Assembly: GCA_002682825.1 (NCBI GenBank)
Contig: NOKP01000023.1
Span: forward strand, 310,001-374,000
DNA: 64,000 bases
DNA from: Neonectria sp. B-13
Taxonomy: Eukaryota; Ascomycota; Sordariomycetes; Hypocreales; Nectriaceae
Reading direction: 5' to 3'
Both the position numbers and the translations under genes were made by a program. The notes under the pieces are model-generated. The model was not told where the DNA came from. It did no database searches and saw only the letters and a list, made by a program, of their open reading frames with translations. Below are positions 35,481 through 47,143 of this stretch, piece after piece. Numbering within the stretch: the first letter of the stretch is position 1; each line of letters opens with the position of its first letter.

Positions 35481-36098
35481 AGGACGGCTCACCGACCATC
35501 TAATCTATACCGTCAGTTGCCCGAGCTTTTGGGAAACACCATGTCTAGCGTCACGGGCCGCCGAGACCACCTGAAGAGAAGGCTGGCAGCCTTCGCGTAC
35601 TACTTCCATCATCTGCCGGGTTACGGAGCCCGGGCATGAACGATGGCCGCCCTAATGCAATATTCGGACATAAAATCTTGGTCAAAAATACTCGACCTTG
35701 TGATTTACTAGCTACTCCAGCGGGAAGGAAGTGCTGTATTCAACAGCGCGGTAGCGCCTTTCCCCTCAAGGTCCTACATCAATAACATCGAGCCGAGGGA
35801 GTTGGGACGCAACGCGTGAGGAATATGCCCTCGTTTAGATTCTCGACCGCAGTAGAGGCATGCTAGTCTAAACTTCGGGCACATTAGGGTGTTCTTTAAT
35901 CGCTATGTACAGCTTGTTAAGTTCTACCTAGGATTCGGAACAAGACCGTAACAAATATAAATATCCACGCTGCGAATACAAGCCAAAGAGCGTTAAAGCA
36001 TTGAAAGATTACCAGGAGTAATGAAATAACGCCAACTAATGAACTGAGCGTCTGAGAAATCAGAACTCCCGATCCTTTTGGTGGTATAAGCGAAAAGA
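35481..36098. other. Intergenic, no gene seen
   Basis: 3' flank of the regulator, then AT-rich DNA leading to the NACHT-like relic. Confidence 0.55.
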
Positions 36099-37730
36099 AT
36101 GTTGATGCTCCTGCAAGATACGCTCTTGTTGGTATTCGATAAAACTTCTGAGCTCTTGAGGGAGCTAAATGCCATTCGTCAACTTCATCTTAGTCACGGC
36201 GTCAAGCACAATTCAAACTCGGCACTCCTTCAGCAACAGATTCTCGACATATCCAATACCGTGAACAACGATCTTGCTTCCTTTACTAAGAACGACATGC
36301 GAGACTACGTCCAAAAACCACTCCGAAAAAGCGAGTATTTCAAAGCACTTGAGGCTACCGACCCAGCTTGTACGAGCTTAATGTATCAAATTGCTGAAGA
36401 AGCAAATGGTGTCTGGCTCTGGGTTGACTTGGTCACCCGGGACATTATTCATGCTGTAACTCTCCGAGAAGGACCTCGCAAGCTTCGCGAAATTGTCAAA
36501 GGATTCTCTCGGCGACTAAAAGAATATTTTTCACACATGATCAGTCGAGTCGACCCAGTGTTTCGCGGAGAGATGGTCAAGCCTTTTCTCCTCACAGTAT
36601 TCGAGTTTCAGCCCTTAGCTACCCCTGTACGCATTTTGTCTTCTGGACAAGGAGAATGAGAACCCGGGGTACGCGTTGCAGGTCAAAGTTTCTGAGCTTC
36701 CCGACGAAGAAGTTGCTCAGATCGGCGAAAGCTGGAAAGCAAGAATTCGAAACCGATGCACTGACCTTCTCGTTGTTGACGGTGTAGACCATTCGGTCTT
36801 TTTGAGGCAGCCTGTAGGCTTTGTCCACCACACCGTTCGAGATGTTTCTCATGGATTGGTTCCATGACAAGCTTGAAGCTGAGTTGACGTCACCTTTCGT
36901 TCTGCCAATCTCTCTTTGCCGCATCATGCTCTTCTTGAAGAAAAAGAAAATACCTCGAAAGGAGCTCAGGTCAACGAGGCATTATAATCGTATGATCGGA
37001 TTGGTGGACGAGCTCCTACACTACACACAAGAAGCTGAAAAACACGAGCAATGCAATAGCATGCAGGATTCACTAGTTGCAGACATACTGGATGAGGTTG
37101 ACAGAGTGAACACGGAGATGATGAAGGTAATGACTAACCATTGGACGCATGTCAGAGATTCACCCCAGGCTCGAGGGCTGAACGAGTACCGCGAAAGAGG
37201 CAGATGCAATTTCATCGTTCTAGCGATCCAAGCACGTCTCGTCAAGTACGTGAAAGGAAAATTCAAGGCGAGACCGTACAGCCTACTGGATAAGTCAGGA
37301 CGGCCATTACTGGACTATGCACTTCGTCCTCGGCGAGTGATGTCGCCGACTACAATCCCCTATCACTCACAACGAGACGAACCAAACATCGATCTGGAGA
37401 TGGTTAAAGTACTCCTGGAATATGGTGCAAAGCCCAATCAAGTGGTGCATTCCCACGAAGACTGAACAGTTTGGGCCTTGTTTCTTATCTCTTGCTTGGA
37501 GTCGATCAATCGAGGTGAAGCTAGAGAGACTTCCAAGCGGGCATGGTATAGTCAGTGAAATGCTGATTGAACGTGGAGCTAGGCGTGACTGCTTCAACTC
37601 AACTGAAACGCGAGAATTGCGAGATATCGAGAGTGTCCTAGAGACCATATTTGGCGAGGACAAAGCATCCAATCTTCTACAGCAAATGGATGAGATGAGA
37701 AGAAGACAACCAAATCTTGGGGCGAACTGA
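36099..37730 (+). pseudogene. Broken NACHT/ankyrin-type (NLR-like) gene relic
   Basis: Four consecutive frames carry pieces of one protein. 36099-36620 has DLASFTKNDMRDYV and IAEEANGVWLWVDLVTRDI, then RRLKEYFSHMISRVDPVFR; these are typical of the segment after the NACHT NTPase in fungal NLR-like proteins (DUF7791 type). From about 36621 the next frame has AFCLLDKENENPGYAL. From about 36845 a third frame has WFHDKLEAEL and SLCRIMLFLKKKK. From about 37440 a fourth holds an ankyrin-like end (LIERGARRD). The three shifts all go the same way, with no good splice sites at the joins. The P-loop part is missing. It is best read as a decayed gene of the heterokaryon-incompatibility/NLR kind. Confidence 0.6.
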
Positions 37731-38107
37731 TCAGTTCTAATTTTAGGTGGCTTTCTTCTTGGTAGGAGAACGAAAATAATAAGGAAAAAGCCGGGTATCC
37801 CACAGAAGCTATGAGAAACTAGTTGATAAAGGGTAACCATGGCCGAGATTGGTATCTCTCAAGTCACGAGGCTGCTCAATTGAAGACTAGAGCAATGCCA
37901 AAACATCATGGATAAGACTTAAACTTAAGGTTCGTAAACAACTAAACATACTAAGCTGTAAAAGCCTCCCTCCTGAATTGGTTTGCTATTGTTGCCACCT
38001 CTAGGATCGACTTGGGCTCTTAGATCCAATGCTGGACTGGTATTCAACTTGTGTTCTGGAATTTCGGCCAAGTAGTAATACACAGCAAGAGGAGCCGATT
38101 TATTTCT
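37731..38107. other. Spacer, no gene seen
   Basis: AT-rich DNA between the relic and the 3' end of the ALDH gene. Confidence 0.55.
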
Positions 38108-39750
38108 TTAGCCGTGGGTCTCCCTGATGTGATGACTCTTCATTGTCACAAACGCGTCGAAAGCCCGAGGGCCAAGGGTGCTACCCAGCCCAGAGTTCTT
38201 CCAGCCAATCCAAGCAAGATCCTGAGTATTTGGTTAGCACCACTCTGAGCGGCCACAGGCAATAGGGGGGTATCTTACTGGGTTGGGACAGTCGCAACGG
38301 TTGATGAAGACCGTTCCCGCCTCAATATCAGCCTCGAGCTCCTCGCCACGCGCGATATCCTTCGTCCAAATACTCGCTGTCAGGCCGTACTCGCTGTCAT
38401 TCATGAGCTTGACAGCCTCTTCGTCGCTTGCCACCTTCATTACTGGCACTGCAAGGGGTTAGGAATGGCTATTCAAAGGATTATGCGGGAGAAATACCGA
38501 TAGGCCCAAAGGTCTCAGATGTCATGACACTCATCTCATGTGTGACATGTGTGAGAAGTCGCGGTGCAACGTAGCTGCCAGCCTGAGGCAAAGTAGAAAA
38601 GGATGCGTTAGCTGGAGTGGCATCGACAGCTCCCTTGTGAAGCGCATCGTTGATCTGCGCGGTGATGGCTTCCACAGCTCCCTTTGAAATCACGGGGCCA
38701 ATAGTTGTTGACTTATCCAGTGAATCGCCAAGCTTGTAGCTAAGATGTTTATCAGAACGAAGGACTCATGAACACGCACGAGGTGATTTGAAACGTAGTC
38801 AAACGGCAATGCACACTCAGACTCACCTCTCAAGCTCGCGTTGAAGCTCCCGCACGAAGTCATCATGAATGTCCTGATGAACATAGACCCTCTCTACTGC
38901 GCAACAGCTTTGACCAGAGTTGAAGATGGCGCCATCGACGATGTTCGCCGCCGTCCACTTCAGATCGGCATCAGCGCGGACATAGGCGGGATCCTTGCCA
39001 CCAAGCTCCAGGTTCACTGGTACGATCCTACCGGCGGTGGCTTCTCTAATGGCCAAACCACCCGCGGTAGAGCCTGTGAAGCATATCTGCTTGATAGCCG
39101 GAAGTTTGGCGACTTCCTTGACGGTCTCTAGGCTGCCGGTGTGCAGAACCTGGAACACGTCGGCGGGGAGGCCAGCCTTGTCAAACGCTTCCTTGAGACG
39201 GTCTGCCACCTGTGGGGTTTGTGGTGAGGGCTTAAGAATGACTGCATTCCCTGAGAGCAAGGCTGGGACGAGTGTGTTGATAGTAATAAGGTAAGGGAAC
39301 TAAATCTTCGTTTAGCCAAAGACCTGGGAAGTATGAGATTGTACTCACGTTCCACGCGGAAACAATGAGAACAGGGCCAACGGGCTGCTTGCTGATCCAC
39401 CGTCTGAATCCGGGCTCATCCTGCCCGGGCAAATCTGCGAGCGCTTCCGAGGCGATGTCTAAAAGGTACTCTGCACGTTTCCGCATGGTGTCGATTTCAA
39501 CGCCCGCAAACTTAATGGGCCTGCCCATCTGGACGCTAAGCTCCTCAGATAGTTGGTCTTTGATACCGGCCAAGATATCCAGTGCCTTGACAACAAGTGC
39601 CTTTCGCTCATCCAGCGAGGTCTTGCGGTAAGATTTGAAGGCAGCATGAGCTCGGTCAACCACGGCACGGGCTTCCTCGACGGAAGCGCCTGGGTGCTCG
39701 AAGATAACTTGCCCAGTAGACGGCGAGATGGTTCGAATGGCGTTCGACAT
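38108..39750 (-). CDS. Aldehyde dehydrogenase (succinate-semialdehyde dehydrogenase-like)
   Basis: Five exons, 39349-39750, 38827-39299, 38498-38739, 38279-38448 and 38108-38221, 466 aa, all joins in frame. It has the ALDH landmarks in order: VSAWNFPYLI (active-site Asn), ILKPSPQTP (NAD-binding Lys/Ser), FTGSTAGGLAI (Rossmann), LELGGKDPAYV with general base about Glu232, FNSGQSC with catalytic about Cys266, ETFGPIVPVMK and NSEYGLTASIWT. The C-terminus ends soon after KNSGLGSTLG, as in the SSADH/ALDH5-like group. It oxidises an aldehyde to its acid using NAD(P)+. The natural aldehyde is not evident. The last exon (38 codons) is easily missed but completes the fold. Confidence 0.93.
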
Positions 39751-40146
39751 TTTGCAAGTATATGAGCCTTGAAAGTACTAGAAGTTGAGTTTGGAATTGA
39801 TGGATTAAACCAAGCAGGGACATGGAGTGGACTTGACGGAACTTATAGCCCCTTCTCCACTTGGGGGTGGATAGCAGCTTGCATTAGCACATCCGCGCAT
39901 GTACGCGAGCCGCGCATGCAAGGTTGGACCAGAAAGTCGCTAACTTTAGCTTGGAATTGGCTGAGATAAGGTGCCATAATCTCGACGAGGCTAGAATGCT
40001 AAGGTGCACAGTTCATAGAGCGTCAAGTTGTGTCGTCACGATTTAGAGCCATCGTCTCTTTGTGACCACTTCCATCCCAACATGGGCAGCGCCTTCAAGC
40101 AGGGGGACCTAATAGTGAACCAAACCGTGAAAGAGGCAGAATTGTT
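39751..40146. other. Spacer, no gene seen
   Basis: Promoter side of the ALDH gene and 3' flank of the APH-like gene. Confidence 0.6.
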
Positions 40147-41258
40147 CTAGCTTCTATTGCTGCCGGAAGAATCTGCTGTTGGGCCGTCGCCAAACCACGC
40201 CCTCAGCTGCTGTATCCTGCTTTCCGATACCAAAACCTCTCCAGATGGTGACCCATCAGCGTTCCGCCGAAATGCCAATCGGAGAATTGCGCCAATTTTG
40301 CACGCCGCTTCAGCCAGACTCTGTGTTCTGTGCCGATGTTTCTCCCCTTCGATCCCAGATACAGCCCAAAACTCCTCCCAGAAGGCGTCGTGCAGCAGTT
40401 GCTTACATGCGTAGTCATGCCAGCCGTCGCGGGTCATGAACCCTGTAGTTAAGAAGAGGATGTCCAAATCCATTCCAAAAGGCATAACCGCAGCGAGAGA
40501 CCAATCGACGATGCCTGTGATTTCGAAATTGTTCTCATCGACTAAAATGTTCGTTACTGAGAAGTCGCTATGCGTTAGGACTTGCGGGTAATCTTGACAG
40601 AAGAGTGAGGGAAGGCTCTCAATGAGCTTGGACAGCATCACGTTGGGCAAGATGGACGAGGGCGATTCGTCTACGAGCCGGGCGAGTCGTTTGCGGATGC
40701 TTTCTTTCTGATCGGCCTGATTTTGACGGTCAACCGACTGCGGGTTGGACAAACATCGAGCAAAGTACCTTGAAGATGTGAGCAAGATGATATCTGAATA
40801 CTTCTCGACTTTTATGGTATCTACCGAGCCAGGTGCTTGACAAAGACTTCATGATTGGCCTCCTCATCGGAATCCATTTCAACTTGAAAAGCCTGGACGT
40901 TAATGCAGGATGAGCCTCGCAGATAGGGCATGGAGTAGATGAATAGTGGCGGATCAGCTCCCTCCACGTTGCCGAGACAGGTCGACTCGGGCACAAGGTC
41001 GCCGTGGATCTCCTTGGCCAACTTCACCATCTCCTCGTTGATAATGGCTTCCGGTTCTCTGAAGGATATAATGAGATCTCTTTGTGGCCCAGGGCACCCA
41101 TTGCATACGACGGTGTAGCTCATCGAGCCTGGGCTGTCTACGGGGCTGACCATCGACGCGCCAGAAAAGGATTGTGCAATTTCATTACATCGCATCTGGG
41201 ACGGTGATTTGCGGCCGTCAAAGAAGCGATCGGTGACCTGTTGGGCCCAAGAAGCCAT
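40147..41258 (-). CDS. APH-fold aminoglycoside phosphotransferase-like protein
   Basis: Two exons, 40825-41258 and 40147-40768, 351 aa. The open frame extends upstream to a GTG, but the first ATG is at 41258 (MASWAQQVTDRFFDGR). The N-lobe has SYTVVCNG and RDLIISFREPE with the likely ATP-binding region. The C-lobe has VLTHSDFSVTNILVDE, where His-Ser-Asp replaces the usual HGD/HxDxxxxN loop but keeps Asp and Asn, then ITGIVDWS with the metal-binding Asp. Fungal genomes carry many such kinases; substrates are largely unknown, and drug resistance is not implied. It is the next minus-strand gene upstream of ALDH. Confidence 0.8.
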
Positions 41259-41744
41259 TGCCAAATGTACAAAAGTGCAGGACGAAGCGTAAAAAGATGT
41301 TGATGTGGCGAAAAGTGTTAATTGATTTCGGCGAGCGGGGTAGATATGAGAAGACGGGCTTATTTTTTTGCCAGGACGGCCACATATATGCCCCAAGAAG
41401 CACACTCACGAAGTCTTCCAAGACTGAAGCCTCTTCCGACGCTAGAGGCATTGAAGGAAGCTTTCATTCAGGAAGGAGTCATCGCCTAATGTTTTAGACG
41501 CATATGTCCTTCAATGGCTCGGACGACGTGGAATTCATCACGATGGCGACGTCAAGGATAGCGGGAAGGTATAGGGACCTAAATTTGTACGAGAGTATGA
41601 TTTTTATTTACTGTTACTGGCAACCTCCATGATCATAAGCCTCCGCCTCAGCTCATCTCAGTCGCGTTACCGCGCTTAGAGTTAAATCGGATTTTCGTAT
41701 GATTGTGATAAAACCCACAGCTTTAGGACTAATGAGGACTTTAA
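41259..41744. other. Spacer, no gene seen
   Basis: Promoter of the APH-like gene and 3' flank of the amidotransferase-like gene. Confidence 0.6.
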
Positions 41745-42599
41745 CTATAATAAGAGGAAGTTCCAAATGGCCGTTGATACCAAGACCCCGTCATGTGGTT
41801 GTGGAGCTCTGACCATGGCATCCTCAAACATGGCATCATCAAAAATCTTCTGCTCATGTCTCGTTTGCAAAATCGTAGACATGATGAAATCGTCAAACTC
41901 GGGGTGAGCCTGGAAAGAGATAAGACGGCCGGCCTGGTAGAGTCCTTGGATTTCGCACTTCGGGCTACTACCCAAGCACACCACTCCCTGAGGGACCTCC
42001 AAGACTGCGTCGCGATGCATCTGGTGAAGTTTCTAAGATACTTGTAAGTAACGAATGGATACGAATGAGCGATGTGATCTTACCAGTGATGAAACTCCTA
42101 GCAGTCTTTGACCATCTTCATTGAGGGCGATCCTATCAACAGATACTTCCCACCCCCCTGGACTAACACCGACCCTCGCCCCAAGTGCTCGACCAATGAT
42201 TTGATGACCAAAGCAGATACCTACAACAGGGATCTTTGTTGTAGTAAGAATATTTCTGACGAACTCAACCAGTGAAAGAATCCAATCATCGTCAGCAAAG
42301 GCCGTGTGTTCTGCCGAGTTTCAAATTAGCCGATTTTCCCTCGTTTCTGTGAGAGTTCTCAACGCACTGCTTCCAGTCAACCAAAGACCGTCAATCTCGT
42401 CGACTTTTGGGAACGATTTTGATGCAACGACATCCCACTTTGATATGTCTAGTTGAACGTCGTTGCCTTTGGGGCCGAGGTCTTTCTGACCCTTGGCTAG
42501 GAGCACACGAAAAACCTCGCCGTACGAGCCGCGAGCCGCCTTGACCACCGGGAGAGGCGTGTCGCACTCTAGCACAGCAAGACGAAACGTGCGAGTCAT
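41745..42599 (-). CDS. Class I glutamine amidotransferase-like protein
   Basis: Three exons, 42368-42599, 42084-42310 and 41745-42032, 248 aa. The class I triad is visible: nucleophile Cys110 in VVGICFGHQIIG, and His196 with Glu198 in FQAHPEF. GLWLTGS at the first exon join and HQMHRDAV are typical of the fungal stand-alone GATase1 group related to GMP-synthase amidotransferase domains and yeast YLR126C. Such proteins hydrolyse a gamma-glutamyl amide bond, possibly of glutamine or glutathione-like peptides. No synthetase partner domain is present. It is cytosolic by lack of signals. Confidence 0.87.
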
Positions 42600-44517
42600 T
42601 TTCTCAACTGTGATATGGGTATCTGTGGAATTTCGAGTTGCCAACCTTGTCGAGGATACAAATGTTATCTGACGGCCACAACAAGGCACGCCCACATTGC
42701 AACCTATATGCCCATGCAAGCGCCTCCTCGTATCGGTAAATGATTGCCGCGGTACCTGGAAGGCGCGGTAAGTTGTTCATCTCCCCTCACGTTGATGGAG
42801 CCGCGATGGCGGAAACGACGCTAATTGGATTGCAGGTCTCGCGGTCCGCCGTTGCCGCGACTCCACATAGCCATGATAGTGATTTCAGCTACGCTCGTGA
42901 CCCCAGACACGACCCCCTTCACATCGACACCCCCATCTCATTGATGGTACCCACTCGTTATCCACCACGCGGTCAAATCCTTGAGTTTGTGGGGTATCGA
43001 TAAGGTAATACAACCATATGAAGTCATGGCCTAATAGCGGAACTCGAAGCGGCGCGGTACGAACTTCGTCGTAAGACAAGATTGGGAGGAGACGACCTAG
43101 TAGATGAGGTGGAGGCAATTGCGCTTAGAGAGACGGGTGCAGAGGATATACGTAAGGGAGAGTACAGTGGTGGTTTACGGTGAGGGGATATCGAGGTTGA
43201 GATTGGGGAGCGAGGCTGAGAAGTGGATTTTAAGTGGAGGGAGGAGAGAGATGGGAGGGACATGAATTTGACTGCCTTCTAGATGTAGCTGTATTTGACA
43301 ATGGATCCAATTGAAGCAATTTCACTACCCAAAATTGTTGCTCTGCGTTGTTCGTAAAAGAAGGTACTTTACTAGCGTTGCAAGATATGATGCTGCTGAA
43401 TTTACCGTGCGGTGTGCTGTGTGTAAAGGACCGAATATGGGAAATGCGGGAGAAATCCTCCCAGCACGTGACTTACAGCCCAAATAGCAAGAACTACTTA
43501 TGTGAGTTTATCGCGAGGTTAGTAGGTATCAGAGGCCGTTAGGGCTAGCGGAAAATGTGAGTAGTGGAAGGCTGAAACTTCAAGGAGTTAGTATATGCTC
43601 AAATAGTAACTTGTTGTACCTCTATCTTGGCTTTGGACGAATAGTTGTAAGAGTTGTTAGAGGAGTTCATGTTGTGGTTAGGCGAGCTCGCGTTGCTACT
43701 GAGGGAGATACTGAGCAAACATAAAGTTACTAAATAGGTTCAATATACGCTAGAAAGGGGAAGAGAGAAAGAAAGAGCAAAAGAAACAAGGAGAGAAAGA
43801 AAGAAAGCCGATTAATCTTGTCACGGTTGAGTGAGGATGTGTCGAGGCTGAGATGGAGGTTAATACAAAGTAGGTGAAGGAAGCGAAGAGGGAGCCGGAT
43901 ATCTTTTTATGTAAATGGATCTCGGCTGATGCGGCCACCGGTGATTCAACTTCACAGCCTCACTACCTACTAGCCGCCCGGCCTGCACTCGGCGACCAGG
44001 CAACGTCTATGAAGCGCCGAGATACACCCAATTGCTACCTAGCCTCAGGTAGATATCACACCAACCTCCTACTGCAACCGGCCCGGTCCGCACTTTGAAC
44101 TCGAGCGAGAGTTGGGCCGAGACAATTAGCAGAAAAGTGACACAGAGTCAGCGTAGCGGGTGCAGACGATCCCCGACAGGCTGAAATCCCTTCACACCGT
44201 CCCCAGATTCGGTCCAACGACTGATTTAGATGTCGTGAGGGGTTCGGGTGAGACACCACGCAAGCCACGGTTTCGCCATCACGAGTTCGCAACCAATAAT
44301 TGACAGTGGTTCTTGCATAACGAGCTCCGATAAACCAACACATTTGTCATATCATTTTTTCCATTGGGTAGTTTGATACAGGCAGCTAGGCTGAAAATAC
44401 CAAGCACTAGGACAACGCATTGGTTGTGCAGCATGCTGCACCCTCAGCCATTGACGTAGTCACCCGACGGATTGACGTTGCCTCTTAAGGCAGCACTTCC
44501 TCCTAATACCCTTAACG
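42600..44517. other. 1.9-kb stretch with no supported gene
   Basis: Many short frames on both strands. A purine-rich tract (GAAAGA-like) lies about 43755-43808. No domain or splice chain was accepted. Confidence 0.5.
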
Positions 44518-45543
44518 ATGTGTTGTAGGAGCCGAGTATCTGAAATCGTTACATTAAATTCCTTCTTCATGTTACGTCCTCCCTTCGAGCAAATTTATCA
44601 ACTCGAGAATGGACTTGATGGGCTGGGAGATCAGCCGCAAGATGAAGACCTGCGTCTACCGGGCCAACCACATATCTTCGCGAATGATGCAAGCACAATC
44701 CAGAGCTACATCAGGCGAGAACATCTTCTCAAGGAGCTTGAAAAAATGGCAGGATACCTCTGGATGATGTCCAAACAGGATAGTAGGAGCATCTCGCCTT
44801 TGCATCGACAAGGAGTGAAGCACCGCACTATTGTCTTAACAGAGGATCCACGACTTCATCTTATCTGGTATCACGACCACATCTTCATCAAGCCACTTCC
44901 AAAGTACCTGCTGTCATACAAATTCTGGCAAGAATATCTCTCCGAATATAATGCCACGGTGGAAGGTGATGAAAGTCTTCGAAAGGCCGTCTTGGGGTAC
45001 CTGAGAACATACGCCTACCTCGTTAGGTACGAGTCAGATTTCCGAATAGCTATTCGTGAAGATCTCCAGTTAATTCCCAAGGACGTTTCATTCAAGAAAT
45101 TTTGCGATTTCATTGCCGGATTCGAGTATTTGCAGGACAATGAGGTTGCTGGACGCTATGCATTTGGAGAGATTCGTCTGTCAAGGCTCAATTTCTATTC
45201 GAAGTTCTTCCTTAGGAAGCAGAACTTCCATCGTGTTTATGGTCAGTACAGCGACTACTTTGGGACATACTTTACCCCAATGTTATTTCTGTTTGGTACC
45301 TTCTCAGTCCTTACGAGCGCGATGCAACTTACGATGACGGTGGAGGCGCTTGACCCAACTTGGAAAAACAACGGTTATTGGGATGCTTGCCGCTGGATTA
45401 GTACCGTGATAATTGGTCTTGTGTCGGCATTGGCATCGTGGTTAGTAGTCTTATTTCTATACATGTTTACGAAAGAGTGGGTGTTTGCGATTAGGGACCG
45501 ATGGTTCCAAGTTAAGAGGAGTAGAATGCAAGATAGATCATGA
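44518..45543 (+). CDS. Membrane protein of a fungal DUF6601-like family
   Basis: Single exon of 341 aa starting at ATG 44518. The order is LPGQPHIFANDASTI near residue 48, a conserved block VLTEDPRLHLIWYHDHIFIKPLPKYLLSYKFW near 110, LRTYAYLVRYESDF, then RLNFYSKFF with YFTPMLFLFG. Two hydrophobic helices lie at about 257-280 and 300-325, followed by a short basic tail. This plan fits the uncharacterised fungal family often labelled DUF6601. The function is unknown and the location is probably an internal or plasma membrane. Four extra codons before the next Met cannot be judged. Confidence 0.75.
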   Translation: MCCRSRVSEIVTLNSFFMLRPPFEQIYQLENGLDGLGDQPQDEDLRLPGQPHIFANDASTIQSYIRREHLLKELEKMAGYLWMMSKQDSRSISPLHRQGVKHRTIVLTEDPRLHLIWYHDHIFIKPLPKYLLSYKFWQEYLSEYNATVEGDESLRKAVLGYLRTYAYLVRYESDFRIAIREDLQLIPKDVSFKKFCDFIAGFEYLQDNEVAGRYAFGEIRLSRLNFYSKFFLRKQNFHRVYGQYSDYFGTYFTPMLFLFGTFSVLTSAMQLTMTVEALDPTWKNNGYWDACRWISTVIIGLVSALASWLVVLFLYMFTKEWVFAIRDRWFQVKRSRMQDRS

Positions 45544-45953
45544 AATGTTCCAAAAAAGAAAAAGAAACCCCCCATTAGCCTGGCTCCCTCTCCGTTTCCC
45601 TCCTTTGGCCTTGCACATGAACAAAGACAGCGGCGCGAGCACCAACTGTGACTTGTTTCTAGAACAATGTTAATCACCAATTGGAAAACATCTAAGCGGA
45701 GGCAAAACTACTACTTTTAGTAAGAAAACTAACAGACAATTTAATCAGGGACAAAGAACAAAGCGGACATTCATTGTACGTTCACGGTCTTTTGTGATGG
45801 ACATACATGCCACGATCAACACAAACCAGTATTTATGTGCCGAGTAGTCGAATAATTGAACCAATACTTCAGCTCATTCTCACCATCTGTTTCAACAGCC
45901 TTTAAAGCTAAGTTTCAACAATCCCAATCTACCCCCCGCCAGGTAGCTTTGAG
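45544..45953. other. Spacer, no gene seen
   Basis: 3' flank of the membrane-protein gene and AT-rich DNA. Confidence 0.6.
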
Positions 45954-46583
45954 ATGGACGAGCATCTCATACCACTTTATGAGCCGCTTTGCCTGGATCA
46001 CTTTCTGAGCTTCTCAGAGACGCACTTCCTAAGCCTTCAAGCTGCCAAAACTAAGCAAGGGGCTAGAAGTGCAAAATGCGAAGGCACAACGAACGCATCG
46101 CCTCCGAAGCCGACTCGAATCCAACCTGGGCGAGCGGCTAAGAACGTCTCCCTAAAGGTTGGAAACGAGGTTCAAAGAAAAAGAAAGCGGCAGCCTGACG
46201 CCAACGTTCCCGAGATGATACAGGAAAAGCAACAAATCATCAACTATCCTGAAATCGAAAGGCCTTGGGATGAGGTGAAGATTGCCCTAATACAAAAAAT
46301 CTCCGAAAGAACCATGGGGAAGAGTCCTCTTTGCGAGGCCTGGAGATGTAGGCAGTGCGAATTACAGCGCGTTGTTCAAATGAAGAAAATTGGGACCTCG
46401 CGGTGGTGTTCTTCGAAAGGAACGGCACAAATTGCTAACATGGAGACCATTGGAGAAGAACATCAAATTTCGGGATGGAGCAGGATGTCGCCCGCCGGCT
46501 TTTCGTGTTGCCGTTGGTTGGATTTATACTTCCTTGTTGATCCTTATGGGCCATTGATTATGGTCGATGAGGTAGACCGCTAG
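45954..46583 (+). CDS. Hypothetical basic protein, weak call
   Basis: An ATG-started frame of 209 aa. It is rich in Lys/Arg with a nuclear-signal-like RKRKRQ near residue 76 and a CEAWRCRQCE segment near 126. No domain recognised. The frame may be chance or part of a spliced gene; no neighbour supports it. Confidence 0.3.
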   Translation: MDEHLIPLYEPLCLDHFLSFSETHFLSLQAAKTKQGARSAKCEGTTNASPPKPTRIQPGRAAKNVSLKVGNEVQRKRKRQPDANVPEMIQEKQQIINYPEIERPWDEVKIALIQKISERTMGKSPLCEAWRCRQCELQRVVQMKKIGTSRWCSSKGTAQIANMETIGEEHQISGWSRMSPAGFSCCRWLDLYFLVDPYGPLIMVDEVDR

Positions 46584-46825
46584 CATTGTTTGATGTCTAA
46601 TATTGCTTTGATAGAGTTTGAATAATAAGCCATGGCTCCGCAGGGTCCTCCTTCTGGGCAGTTCCATATATTTGTTTCCAGCGTTGGTGATGTCCTGCCG
46701 TGGTGAATACTGTCACGACTCATAATGGGTTCCTTGGAAAGAGCAGGCGGAGTTTTGAGGCCAACAGCTCTTGACGCTTGATTTTGCTCAAGGCTTAAAG
46801 TAGGCCTTTTGGTAAATGAGCACCA

Positions 46826-47143
46826 TTACTCGCGGTTTTTCGTTTCACTGGGAAACACGAGTGTGGTTATCCCAAGGAGGGTAGAAAGGGGAAACGGCAA
46901 CGGAATTGCAGGGTTGGTCATGAGGGCGATTGCCATACTCTGCTTCATTTGCTGGCGAGCGGCAGGATCGTGAATCTCCTTTCCCTCCTGGGCGGGGATG
47001 TCGCCGGCTTTCTGTTTATCCGCGGAAGAGCCTGATCTTTTGGCCCCTCTAGTTCCTCTCCGACGAGGCTCAAATGGCTTCTTTCTCTGGTCAGGGCTGG
47101 TGTTTCGGGCAGCTCCTGAATTTTCGCGTGGCGTGGTGTTCAT
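46826..47143 (-). CDS. Hypothetical small protein, weak call
   Basis: An ATG-started frame of 105 aa, polar and basic in the first half (RRRGTRGAKRSGS) and with a hydrophobic stretch near 72-95 (AIALMTNPAIPLPFPLSTLL). It could join an upstream exon within 47144-47438, which also has an ATG-started frame. No homology recognised. Confidence 0.25.
   Translation of the reverse strand: MNTTPRENSGAARNTSPDQRKKPFEPRRRGTRGAKRSGSSADKQKAGDIPAQEGKEIHDPAARQQMKQSMAIALMTNPAIPLPFPLSTLLGITTLVFPSETKNRE

Noticed and set aside
36600..37470. Programmed frameshifting or introns in the NLR-like region
   Set aside because: No slippery heptamer and no good GT/AG pair at the shift points; three shifts plus a missing NTPase core fit decay better.
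42885..43263. Fragments reminiscent of a Nudix hydrolase on either strand
   Set aside because: A plus-strand stretch reads like a weak REx2E region and the minus strand has a few hydrophobic motifs, but no frame holds together and no exon chain was found.
43755..43808. Purine-rich tract as a functional element
   Set aside because: A simple low-complexity run with no gene attached; nothing points to function.
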